A stretch of DNA of 64,000 nucleotides from Brevundimonas sp. Leaf363. Its GTDB lineage: Bacteria > Pseudomonadota > Alphaproteobacteria > Caulobacterales > Caulobacteraceae. Made by a program: the position numbers and the translations under genes. Positions 33,063-41,326 of the stretch are shown piece after piece. Location of the stretch: NCBI RefSeq assembly GCF_001424025.1, contig NZ_LMPZ01000005.1:62001-126000 (forward strand), read 5' to 3'. Every line of letters begins with the position of its first letter. The stretch's first letter is position 1. A model generated the notes under the pieces. The model was not told the origin of the DNA and did not search any database. It worked only from the letters and a program-made list of their open reading frames with translations.

Positions 33063-35000
33063 CTATTGCATCGGCCGGGCGCCAGCCGGCGGTGCGCTCG
33101 GCTCCAACACTACGCCGGTCAGGGCCATGGCGCAGGCGATGACGGCGCAGGCGGCGGCGAGGCCCGCCACGGAGCGGCCGCCCATGCCCACCGGCTGCAA
33201 GGGCCGGACGAACAGCATGATCAACAGCGCCAGCAGCACGGTGACGGCCGGCACCGTCGCTCCGACGCCCAGAAACACGCCGTGGCTCCAGCCCATCAGC
33301 CAGCCGCCCATCACCACGCCCGCCACGACCGGCGGGACCAGCGACGGCCACCGCTCCAGCTTCGCGCCGATCAGAGCGGACACGGCGGCCGTCCCGCTGG
33401 CGACCAGCACCGGCCAGACGAACAGGAAGGCGGCTTGCGGCGCGAACGCCTGCGCCAGCGCGGCCAGCACCATGACCAGCAGGATCAGCCCCAGCCAGCC
33501 GCCCCAAGGCGGCCGCGCGTCGGCCTTGGGCCACAGGCTGAGGCTGGCCGCGATGACCGCTGCGCCGATCATTACGACGTCCACCCCGCCGACCAGCAGC
33601 ACCACCCCGGCCGACAGGACGATCACCCCGGCCAGCACCCTGCGCCCGATCAGGTCGCGGCCGATGATGGCGGTCAGGGCGATGGAGGTGACCATCAGGG
33701 CGACCCCGGCCTCCAGCCACGGCAGTCGCCGCATCATCAGATAATAGCTCTCCATCGACCCGGCTCTTTGGCCCATCGGACCGGCCAGCACGCGGACCAG
33801 GCCCGTCAGGACGACGGCCGTGGTGATGGTCCAGATCCCGCCCAGAATGCCACCGCCCAGATCGGCGAAGGTCAGCCCCGACGCATGGCGCGCCCCCCAG
33901 GCCGCGAACAGCCACAGCACGGCCGCGATCCCCAGCAGCGTCCAGCCAAAGGCCGGCGCATGGCCGATGATGAACTGGCCGAAGACGTCGGCGTAGACGC
34001 GGTCGACCGTCGCGGTCGGCAGGGCTGGCGCACGGAGCAGCGCGTCGGTCGCCTCCAGCGCCTGCGATCCGATGTGCTGCAGCGACCCCTGGTCCAGCGC
34101 CTCGGGGGTCGAGGTCGCCGAGTGATACTGGCTCGGCCGGCCGATGAAGGCAAAGTTCAGGCCCGGCGTCCCCTGCTCCTTGGGGATGGTGTAATCGGTG
34201 CCGTTGGGCATGTTCTCATAGACGAAGATGGCCAGCGAATTGCTGTCCGGCCCGCCCGTCGCGCGGCGCGATGCGCGCTCGTAGACGGCGATGGTCTCGG
34301 CGTTGCCCCGGCCCGTCTCGAACATGGCCGCCCGGCCCCCGCCGCCGCGCGCCTCCAGGTTCACGACCATGCCGACGCGGGTGCGCAGGGGGTGTTCGTT
34401 GAAGAAGATGCGGGCGCCGTCCAGGCCGATCTCCTCGGCGTCGGTGATCAGGACGATCAGGTCGCGTTTCGCCGCGCCACGCGCCTTGATGGCGCGCACG
34501 CCCTCCAGAATGGCGGCGACGCCCGTGGCGTCATCGGCCGCGCCGGGCGAGCCGACGGCGCTGTCGTAGTGGGCCATCATGACGACGGCGGGCGCCGCCG
34601 GGTCGGCGCCGGGCAGGACGCCGATGAGGTTCTGCGCGACGGCCGGCGGCTGGGCGACGCCGCGCTCGCGCATGGCCTGAATGACGCGCGGATCCAGCGC
34701 GCCCGTCTGCACCTGCGGCGACAAGCCCAGGGCCGTCATTCGCGCCAGCAGCCGCTCGCGCACGGCGGCGTGCTCGGCCGATCCGGCCGGGTGCGGCGCG
34801 CGGGCGATCAGGCGCACGTCGTCCATGGCCCGCTCGGCCGAGAAGTCGCTGGCAGCCGCCTGTCGCCCCACCGGCGCCGGCGTCTGCAGTGTGGCGATGG
34901 CCAGACCCAGGGCCAGAGCCAGGGTTCCGATCAGAAGTCCTAGTCGCATCAGCTTCCCCCACAGGGCGCGCAATAGGGCGCGTGGCGGCGGCTTGTGCAA
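33063..35000 (-). CDS. M28-family membrane metallopeptidase
   Basis: 645-residue membrane protein with an N-terminal anchor helix (residues 18-38), an extracytoplasmic M28 aminopeptidase domain (about 45-320), and eight or nine helices in the C-terminal half. Metal ligands expected in M28 are visible: H144-Y-D146 (MMAHYDSAVGSPGAADD), D156, E189-E190 (DAEEIGLDGA), and a His in QYHSATSTPEAL. The architecture recalls eukaryotic ER metallopeptidase 1 (Fxna). Starts at ATG 35000 or 34949. It probably trims peptides at the outer face of the inner membrane. Convergent with brnA. Confidence 0.88.
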   Translation of the reverse strand: MHKPPPRALLRALWGKLMRLGLLIGTLALALGLAIATLQTPAPVGRQAAASDFSAERAMDDVRLIARAPHPAGSAEHAAVRERLLARMTALGLSPQVQTGALDPRVIQAMRERGVAQPPAVAQNLIGVLPGADPAAPAVVMMAHYDSAVGSPGAADDATGVAAILEGVRAIKARGAAKRDLIVLITDAEEIGLDGARIFFNEHPLRTRVGMVVNLEARGGGGRAAMFETGRGNAETIAVYERASRRATGGPDSNSLAIFVYENMPNGTDYTIPKEQGTPGLNFAFIGRPSQYHSATSTPEALDQGSLQHIGSQALEATDALLRAPALPTATVDRVYADVFGQFIIGHAPAFGWTLLGIAAVLWLFAAWGARHASGLTFADLGGGILGGIWTITTAVVLTGLVRVLAGPMGQRAGSMESYYLMMRRLPWLEAGVALMVTSIALTAIIGRDLIGRRVLAGVIVLSAGVVLLVGGVDVVMIGAAVIAASLSLWPKADARPPWGGWLGLILLVMVLAALAQAFAPQAAFLFVWPVLVASGTAAVSALIGAKLERWPSLVPPVVAGVVMGGWLMGWSHGVFLGVGATVPAVTVLLALLIMLFVRPLQPVGMGGRSVAGLAAACAVIACAMALTGVVLEPSAPPAGARPMQ

Positions 35001-35023
35001 GCCTGCTCAGCGCCTCGGCGAGA

Positions 35024-35836
35024 TCAGGCCGCGCGGCTCAGGCTGCGGTCGGCCTTGATGTAGAGGCCCGGCCGGCCGGCGATGCCGCGGAAGGCGACGG
35101 TCTCGCCCTCGGGCCGTTCGTCCAGCCCCAGGAACAGGCAACCGTCGTCCAGCAGCCGTCGGTCCAGCGCGTCCAGCAGCCGCGAGCGGCGTCCCGGCTC
35201 CATGTCCTTCAACAGGTGGCGACAGAAGATGACGTCGTACTGCAGGGTGTCGGACGGCTCGTCCAGCAGGTTGCCGCGTGTGAAGGTCACAGCCTGGCGC
35301 AGGGCCGGCCGGGCGCGCCAGCCGTCCTCGACCTGTTCAAACCAGCGCAGCATGGTCGACGCCGACAGTCCTTTCTGGATCTCGAAGGCGGTGTAGAGGC
35401 CGCTTCTGGCCTTCTCGATCGACCGGCCGGCCAGATCGACGCCCTGCACCTCGGCGTCGACGCCCGCGTCCATCGCCGCCATGGCCAGCGAATAGGCTTC
35501 CTGTCCGGTCGACGTCCCCGCCGACCAGATGCGCACGGGCCGGCCGCGCGCCTTGGCCAGGGCCGGCAGCACTTCGCGGGCGAAGCTGTCGAACACCGCC
35601 CGGTCGCGCCGGAACCAGGTCTCGCCGTTCAGCAGGGCCTCGATCACCGACCAGCCCAGCGAGGCGACCGGCTGATCGGCCAGCGAATGCAGCATCGCCT
35701 CGACGCTGTCGAAGCCTTCGCGTCGCGCGACGGGACCCAGCCGGTGGTTGGCCAGCTGCATCCGGTCGCGCGTCAGCCGATAGCCGGCGCGCGTCGCCAT
35801 CAGGGCCTGCAGGCGTTCGAAGTCGGCCGGGCTCAC
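35024..35836 (-). CDS. CheR-type protein-glutamate methyltransferase
   Basis: 270-residue SAM-dependent CheR methyltransferase. The N-terminal helical part and the SAM pocket segment IWSAGTSTGQEAYSLAM are clear; the usual CRNVLIYF motif reads CRHLLKDM. There is no C-terminal receptor-binding pentapeptide extension and no cheB, cheA or receptor gene nearby, so it is an orphan CheR, not part of a full chemotaxis cluster. It overlaps the upstream receiver gene by four bases (35833-35836), so the two are coupled. Its target is unknown; Caulobacter has several such CheR paralogues. Confidence 0.88.
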   Translation of the reverse strand: MSPADFERLQALMATRAGYRLTRDRMQLANHRLGPVARREGFDSVEAMLHSLADQPVASLGWSVIEALLNGETWFRRDRAVFDSFAREVLPALAKARGRPVRIWSAGTSTGQEAYSLAMAAMDAGVDAEVQGVDLAGRSIEKARSGLYTAFEIQKGLSASTMLRWFEQVEDGWRARPALRQAVTFTRGNLLDEPSDTLQYDVIFCRHLLKDMEPGRRSRLLDALDRRLLDDGCLFLGLDERPEGETVAFRGIAGRPGLYIKADRSLSRAA

Positions 35837-36219
35837 GCCACCGCCCCCACTTCGGCGAACTTGGATTGCAGGATCTCGCCGTCGAACGGCTTCATCACAT
35901 AGTCGTCGGCGCCGGCGTCCAGCGCCTCCGCGATCCGTTCGGCGCGGGTCTCGATGGTGCAGAACAGCACCTTGGGCTGGTCGCCGCCGGGCAGGGCGCG
36001 CAGCCGCCCCAGAAAGGTCAGGCCGTCCATCACCGGCATGGCCCAGTCCAGAAGGATCACCTCCGGCATGGCCCCGGCGCAGAAGGTCAGGGCCTCCGCG
36101 CCGTCACCGGCCTCGTCGACCTCGAAGCCGAGGCCCTCGACGATGCGCCGCGCGACCTTGCGGATGATCCGGCTGTCGTCGACGATCAGGCAGGTCCTGG
36201 GGTCCAAGGCGAGCGTCAT
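35833..36219 (-). CDS. CheY-like single-domain response regulator
   Basis: 128-residue receiver domain. Acidic pocket and phosphate site are DD in CLIVDDSRIIRKV and the Asp in VILLDWAMPVMDG; T in CTIETRAE and K in YVMKPFDG complete the active site. No output domain. Start ATG 36219 (MTLALDPRTCLIV); a second ATG at 36237 would add only six residues. It sits between chpT and the CheR gene. Being next to a histidine phosphotransferase, it may exchange phosphate with ChpT, but Caulobacter ChpT is known to serve CtrA and CpdR, not this protein. Confidence 0.9.
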   Translation of the reverse strand: MTLALDPRTCLIVDDSRIIRKVARRIVEGLGFEVDEAGDGAEALTFCAGAMPEVILLDWAMPVMDGLTFLGRLRALPGGDQPKVLFCTIETRAERIAEALDAGADDYVMKPFDGEILQSKFAEVGAVA

Positions 36220-36306
36220 CCCGTGCCGGCCCGCCAAACGCAGGCCGCGCGCATCGACCGCCCTTATCGGGCGCGCCGGGTTAACGAGCGGTTGGGATTC
36301 AGGCCT

Positions 36307-36963
36307 TTAGCGCGGCAGGCGAGCCGTCAGAACCACGCAACCCTCCGCCACGTCCAGCGTCAGCACGCCGCCGGCGTTGCGGACCGTCAGCCACAGCCAG
36401 TAGGGCTGGATCCACTGGCCCTGCAGCCCCTCGCTCAGCCGCTCGCCGCGCAGGCCGCTGGCGGCCTCGGGCTTCAGCCGGGCGCGGGCGCCGACGGCCT
36501 CTCCGATCAGCACCAGGTCGCCGCCTTCGCGCCGCGCCGTCACCGTCGCCTCCCCGCCGGTCGGCAGGGCGGCGTGGGTCAGATAGGCCAGGTTGACCAG
36601 TGTCCGCGCCGCCGGCTTGGAAAAGTCGGTCTCCTCCAGCACCCAGGCCAGGCTGGCCCGCCCGCCCTCGGTCAGGCCCGCGACCAGCTCCTTCAAGGTC
36701 TCGCCGGTGAAGCGTTCGGCCGTCGTCGCCGCGCCGAAGGCGACGCGGGCGAACTGGACCAGCGCCGTCAACTTGGTCGCGCTCTGCCGGATCAGCGACA
36801 AGGCGTCGTCGCGCATGTCCGCCGCGCTGGGATCGTCCAGCAGGTCCAGGCCCGAGACGATGGCGCCCGCGGGGCTGATGAAGTCGTGGCACAGCTTGGC
36901 CGCGACCAGGGCGGCCAGATCGGCGCCGTCGATGTTCAGCGGCTGGGCTTGGGCGTCGGTCAT
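36307..36963 (-). CDS. chpT: ChpT-like histidine phosphotransferase
   Basis: 218-residue protein matching ChpT of Caulobacter, which passes phosphate from the hybrid kinase CckA to CtrA and CpdR, thereby controlling the cell cycle and flagellar genes. The phosphorylated His is H26 in AKLCHDFISPAGAIVSGLDLL, the typical ChpT N-terminal motif; the rest resembles a degenerate histidine-kinase catalytic domain without ATP-binding motifs, as known for the family. Eighty-seven bases upstream of the receiver gene. The CtrA-like boxes before flgB, fliO and fliQ in this window fit the same pathway. Confidence 0.9.
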   Translation of the reverse strand: MTDAQAQPLNIDGADLAALVAAKLCHDFISPAGAIVSGLDLLDDPSAADMRDDALSLIRQSATKLTALVQFARVAFGAATTAERFTGETLKELVAGLTEGGRASLAWVLEETDFSKPAARTLVNLAYLTHAALPTGGEATVTARREGGDLVLIGEAVGARARLKPEAASGLRGERLSEGLQGQWIQPYWLWLTVRNAGGVLTLDVAEGCVVLTARLPR

Positions 36964-37049
36964 AGGCGAGGAGGCGTCCTGTTCGGGGTGGCGCCAAGCT
37001 GGGGTGATTTGTCTGGGGTTTGAACCCCGCCATGCGATAAGCCGGCCTC

Positions 37050-37835
37050 ATGAGCGATCAACTTCAGGCCGACCTGGCCTCCGGCGCCCTGACCGAGGCT
37101 TTGGCCGACATCGCCGAGGCCGCCGGCCGCGTGATCCTGCCCTACTGGCGCGCCGGCGCCCAGGTGTCGCGCAAGGCCGACGCCAGCCCTGTCACCGAGG
37201 CGGACCAGAAGGCCGAGGCCCTGATCCTGACGGCGCTGGCGCGGCGGTGGCCCGGCGTGCAGGCGGTGGCCGAGGAGAGCGTCGCGGCGGACGGCGCCCC
37301 GTCGCGGATGGAGACCCGTCGCTGGCTGATCGACCCGCTGGACGGTACGCGCGGCTTCGTCGAGGGCCGGGAAAGCTTCACCGTCAACATCGCCCTGATC
37401 GAGGGCGACGCCCCGGTCGCGGGCGTGATCCACGCGCCGGCGACGGGCCAGACCTGGCGCACGGTCACGCCGGGCGAGGGGGCTGCGAAGCGTCATGCGG
37501 GCGGCGATTGGGCTCCCATCCATGTCCGGGCTCGGCCGGACGAGCCGGTCGCCCTTGTCAGTCTCAGCATCACCGAGGACGCCGCGCGCGCGCTAGCAGA
37601 TGCGACCGGCTGCATGCGCTGGATCGCAATGGATTCGTCGCTGAAGTTCTGCCTCCTGGCCGAGGGCGGCGCCGACGCCTATGCGCGCACAGGCCCGACC
37701 TATGAATGGGACACGGCGGCCGGTCAGGCGGTGCTGGAGGCGGCGGGCGGGCGCATGATCGGGCCTGACGGGCGGCGTTTCGCCTACGGCAAGCCGGGCC
37801 TGCTGAACGGCGCCTTTACCGCTGTCGCAGGCTGA
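37050..37835 (+). CDS. cysQ: 3'(2'),5'-bisphosphate nucleotidase, CysQ type
   Basis: 261-residue inositol-monophosphatase-superfamily enzyme. The metal-binding motif is WLIDPLDGTRGFVEGRESF, the acidic pair lies in AVAEESV, and the C-terminal motif is YEWDTAAGQAVLEAAGG. The segment SSLKFCLLAEGGADAYAR is characteristic of CysQ, which removes phosphate from 3'-phosphoadenosine 5'-phosphate made in sulfate assimilation and sulfotransfer. A histidinol-phosphatase role is possible for the superfamily but less likely. It is divergent from chpT and convergent with the next gene. The sulfotransferase at 14.3 kb would generate its substrate. Confidence 0.87.
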   Translation: MSDQLQADLASGALTEALADIAEAAGRVILPYWRAGAQVSRKADASPVTEADQKAEALILTALARRWPGVQAVAEESVAADGAPSRMETRRWLIDPLDGTRGFVEGRESFTVNIALIEGDAPVAGVIHAPATGQTWRTVTPGEGAAKRHAGGDWAPIHVRARPDEPVALVSLSITEDAARALADATGCMRWIAMDSSLKFCLLAEGGADAYARTGPTYEWDTAAGQAVLEAAGGRMIGPDGRRFAYGKPGLLNGAFTAVAG

Positions 37836-39077
37836 TCAGACGGTCTGCCGGCTGGGCAGCAGCCTCATGGCGCGGTCGGCCAAGGCCGGGGCGCCCCAGT
37901 CACGGGCCGCGTCGGCGGCCTCGATGAGCACCAGTCCCACGCCCATCATCGCGGGCCCGCCCAGCGCCTGCCGCGCCAGCCCGACGCGAACCAGGCCGAT
38001 CTGGTCGGCGGCCCAGTCGATCGGCGTCTGACCGACCGAAAGGCGGCGCTTCAGCTGCTCGGCCATGCTGTCCAGCATGGTCTTGTCGCCCGCCGCTTCA
38101 GCCGCCTCGACCTGCAGCGAGACCCGGCGCTCGCGCGCCAGCGCCCCGAGGATGGAGCCCGGCTCGGCGGCCAGGGCCTCGGCCTGCATCAGGGCGGTCA
38201 GCGAGGCCTGCGGATCGCCGGCGCGGGCGATCTGGATGGCGGCCCAGTCCAGCGGGCTGTGGTCGGGGGTGAACTGTTCGGCGGCGGCGTCGAACAGCAC
38301 GCACGCCTGGGCGGCCGCCGCATCGTCGTGCGCCAGCGCGGCCAGACCGGCCAGTCCCGCCGCGCACAGCATCAGGGCCCGCGCGCGGGTCAGGGGCCGG
38401 TAATCCGGCGACGCCGCCTCGACCAGCAGGCTCAGCTCGCGCCCCGCCTGGTCCAGCAACCGCGCATCCCGCTGCAGCACGCCGCCTTCCAGCAGCAGGG
38501 CGGCGCGGTCCAGCTGCAGGTCCTCGGCCTGATCGCGGGGCAGGGCGTGGCGGCTGTCATGCTCGGCCGCATCCATCAGGGCGGCGGCGTCCATCAAGGC
38601 GGCCACGTCGCCGACCAGCCGTTGGCGACGCGCGGCGACCCGGGCATGGACGGCGGCCAGCTGGGCGCCCAGATCGCGCGCCGGCGGCTGCGTCGCCTCG
38701 ATCAGGGCGCCGGCCTCCGCCAGAGCTTGCGCCCGCCCGAACAGATCGAAGTCCAGCAACAGCACCCGCACGCGTTCAATGGTCGTGCGGGCGTGGGCGT
38801 CGGGGGTGACCGCGCGGCGCGCCGCGTCCTCGGCGGCGCTCTTCGCCTTGTCCAGTGCGACGCGTCGACCGCTGCGGCGCGCCTGTTCGCGCCACAGGGC
38901 GGCGGCGCGCAGGGCGGCGTCCATCGGCTTGCGGCACGAGACGCGGCCGGCGTCCACGCTCTGGGCGCGCGCCTCGGCCTCGACCAGATTGGCGCCGATC
39001 AGCTCCAGCCAGCTCAGGTCTTCGCTCTCGCGCGCCTGGGCGAACAGTTTTCGCAGATCTCTGCCGAACTCGAACAT
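37836..39077 (-). CDS. Unrecognised helical protein
   Basis: 413-residue, alanine- and leucine-rich, wholly helical protein without signal peptide, motifs or membrane segments. Helix pairs of about 35 residues recur, suggesting TPR-like repeats. Starts at ATG 39077 (MFEFGRDLRKLFAQA) or two codons earlier. The N-terminal FEFGRDLRKLF is the sort of motif conserved among Caulobacterales homologues, but I do not know a function. It begins where cysQ ends, on the other strand, with no gap at the stop codons. Confidence 0.7.
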   Translation of the reverse strand: MFEFGRDLRKLFAQARESEDLSWLELIGANLVEAEARAQSVDAGRVSCRKPMDAALRAAALWREQARRSGRRVALDKAKSAAEDAARRAVTPDAHARTTIERVRVLLLDFDLFGRAQALAEAGALIEATQPPARDLGAQLAAVHARVAARRQRLVGDVAALMDAAALMDAAEHDSRHALPRDQAEDLQLDRAALLLEGGVLQRDARLLDQAGRELSLLVEAASPDYRPLTRARALMLCAAGLAGLAALAHDDAAAAQACVLFDAAAEQFTPDHSPLDWAAIQIARAGDPQASLTALMQAEALAAEPGSILGALARERRVSLQVEAAEAAGDKTMLDSMAEQLKRRLSVGQTPIDWAADQIGLVRVGLARQALGGPAMMGVGLVLIEAADAARDWGAPALADRAMRLLPSRQTV

Positions 39078-39183
39078 CGTCAACCCTGGCCAGCCGTCCC
39101 GGTTCGGGACCGTCGTAAGCTCTCGCCCGACGCTCCTGCAAACGCGACGCCGCCCGTTGCGTTCGGCTTGGCCTTAAAGGTCG

Positions 39184-39525
39184 CTAACCCAGGTCGGGCG
39201 TCCGCCGCAGGCAGACCTCCAGCGCCGCCTCGGCGCCGTTCAGATGTTCGCTCAGGTCGCGGACCGCGGCGATCCGCTCGCGTGTCTGGTCGGCGTCGGC
39301 CGACGCGCCCGGGCGGCCCGCCGCCGCAGCCGCCTGACCGGACGCCAGCGACCAGTACAGCGCCGCATCGAACAGCTGCCGCCCGCGCGCGCTCTCGCCG
39401 CCCTCCAGCTCCGACGCCGCCTGCGTCAGCCCCGAGCAGCGCACCGTGTCCTGATAGGACAACAAGCCGCCGCCCGCGCCTTCCGGCGCGACCAGCGTCA
39501 GCAGCAAGGTGGCGATCAGATGCAT
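39184..39525 (-). CDS. Small exported protein of unknown function
   Basis: 113-residue protein. A short signal peptide (MHLIATLLLTLVAPEGAGG) is followed by a helical region with two Cys (TVRCSGLTQ and ALEVCLRR), 30 to 75 residues apart, that could pair in the periplasm. Composition is Ala/Leu/Arg-rich and without catalytic motifs. One hundred bases upstream of the helical protein on the same strand; co-transcription is likely. I do not recognise it. Start ATG 39525. Confidence 0.6.
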   Translation of the reverse strand: MHLIATLLLTLVAPEGAGGGLLSYQDTVRCSGLTQAASELEGGESARGRQLFDAALYWSLASGQAAAAAGRPGASADADQTRERIAAVRDLSEHLNGAEAALEVCLRRTPDLG

Positions 39526-39641
39526 GGACTCTCCGCGGCTCCACGCCCCCGCAGAACCTTCACCCCCACATGACCACGCGCCTGTGGCCGAAGGAAGTCG
39601 CTCGCCCGATCAAAATCGCGCGTTGAGCGAGCCGAAGGGGC

Positions 39642-41270
39642 CTAGCCCCGCTCCCTCGTCTTGGTGAAGCTGATCTGCGTGAAGCGTTCGCCAACGTAAC
39701 CGGTCTCCCAACTGGACTTGGCCAGGAAGACCGGGGCCTGGTCGATGTCGCGGGCCATCTGGGGACGGTATTTGCCGGTGAAGTCGTCGATGTCGGCGTC
39801 CGACCCGCCGATCCAGCGCGCCTCGGCGTAGGGGCTGGGCTCGAACACGACGTCCAGGCCGTATTCCTCGCTCAACCGGTCGGCCATGACCTCGAACTGC
39901 AGCTGGCCGACGGCGCCGACGATGAAGTCGCTGCCGATCTCGGGCCGGAACAGCTGGGTCACGCCTTCTTCGGCCAGACCCTCCAGCGCCTTCTTCAGGT
40001 GCTTGGCCTTCAGCGGATCCTTGACCCGCACGCGCTGCAGGATTTCCGGCGCAAAGTTCGGCAGGCCGGCGAAGCGGATCATGCCGCTCTCGGACAGGCT
40101 GTCGCCCACACGCAGCACGCCGTGGTTTGGAATGCCGATGACGTCGCCGGCGAAGGCTTCCTCGGCCAGCTCGCGGTCCGAGGCGAAGAACATGATGGGG
40201 GCGTTCACGCTGAGCGACTTGCCGGTGTTCTGCACCTTCAGCTTCATGCCGCGCTTGAAGCTGCCGGACGCCATGCGGAACATGGCGATACGGTCGCGGT
40301 GGTTGGGGTCCATATTGGCCTGGACCTTGAAGACGAAGCCGGTGACCTCGCCCTGCGCCGGCTCGACCGTGATGGCCTCGGGCGCCGGCGCGTTGCGGGT
40401 TTCGGGCGGCGCCTCCTTGCGGGCCGCCATCGTCTTGGGCGGCGGCGCCCAGTCGGCGATGGCCTTCAGCAGCTGCTCGATGCCGAAATGGCGCAGCGCC
40501 GAGCCCCACAGCACCGGCGTCATGTGGCCCTCCAAAAAGGCCGCGCGGTCGAACGGCTTGTAGCCGGCCTCGACCAGCTCCAGCGCCTCGGCCAGGTCGC
40601 CCTGTTCGGCGCCCTCGAAGTGGGCGGCGGCGTCGTCCAGCGGCAGGGCGTCGGGATGGCCCGCGTCCTCGTCCGAACCGGCGACCTTGCGCTTGTAGGG
40701 CTGGAACCGGCCGGTCCCCAGCTCGACCATGCCCCTGAGGCGATTGCCGCTCTCGGCCGGCCACCAGATCGGCGACGGGTCCAGCTGCAGGCGGCTGGCG
40801 ATCTCGTCCAGCAAGGCCATCGGGTCCTGGGCCTCGCGGTCCAGCTTGTTGATGAAGGTGATGATCGGGATGTCGCGCAGGCGGCAGACCTCGAACAGCT
40901 TCAGCGTCTGCGGCTCGATGCCCTTGGCGGCGTCCAGCACCATGATGGCGCAGTCGGCGGCCGTCAGGGTGCGATAGGTGTCTTCCGAGAAGTCCTCGTG
41001 CCCGGGCGTGTCCAGCAAGTTGAACATCTTGCCGTCGTGCTCGAACGTCATGACCGAGGCGGTGACGGAGATGCCCCGCTCCTTCTCGATCTTCATCCAG
41101 TCCGACCGCGCCCGCCGCGCCTCGCCCCGCGCCCGCACCGCGCCGGCCGCGCGAATGGCGCCGCCCGCCAGCAGCAGGTGCTCGGTCAGTGTCGTCTTGC
41201 CCGCGTCGGGGTGGGCGATGATGGCGAAGGTTCTGCGGCGGGCAGCTTCTTCGGGGAGGGGCAGCGGCAT
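39642..41270 (-). CDS. prfC: Peptide chain release factor 3
   Basis: 542-residue translational GTPase that removes RF1/RF2 from the ribosome after peptide release. G1 is AHPDAGKTTLTEHLL near residue 20, G3 is DTPGHEDFSEDTYR at about 86-99, G4 is NKLD (FINKLDREAQD) and the effector insert reads GERARGEARRARSDWMKIE-like with GISVTASVM. The C-terminal half (EIGSDFIVGAVGQLQFEVM) is the RF3 type. Starts at ATG 41270. It lies alone on this strand between the small exported protein and the HEXXH/TPR protein. Confidence 0.97.
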   Translation of the reverse strand: MPLPLPEEAARRRTFAIIAHPDAGKTTLTEHLLLAGGAIRAAGAVRARGEARRARSDWMKIEKERGISVTASVMTFEHDGKMFNLLDTPGHEDFSEDTYRTLTAADCAIMVLDAAKGIEPQTLKLFEVCRLRDIPIITFINKLDREAQDPMALLDEIASRLQLDPSPIWWPAESGNRLRGMVELGTGRFQPYKRKVAGSDEDAGHPDALPLDDAAAHFEGAEQGDLAEALELVEAGYKPFDRAAFLEGHMTPVLWGSALRHFGIEQLLKAIADWAPPPKTMAARKEAPPETRNAPAPEAITVEPAQGEVTGFVFKVQANMDPNHRDRIAMFRMASGSFKRGMKLKVQNTGKSLSVNAPIMFFASDRELAEEAFAGDVIGIPNHGVLRVGDSLSESGMIRFAGLPNFAPEILQRVRVKDPLKAKHLKKALEGLAEEGVTQLFRPEIGSDFIVGAVGQLQFEVMADRLSEEYGLDVVFEPSPYAEARWIGGSDADIDDFTGKYRPQMARDIDQAPVFLAKSSWETGYVGERFTQISFTKTRERG

Positions 41271-41326
41271 GGGAAATCCTTGGGCGGGCGCAGGTACCGC
41301 GCCGGCCGCCGGAAGTCACGCGCGGG

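Noticed and set aside
35024..36963. Complete chemotaxis cluster
   Set aside because: Only cheR and a receiver are present; cheA, cheB, cheW and receptors are absent, and chpT is a cell-cycle gene.
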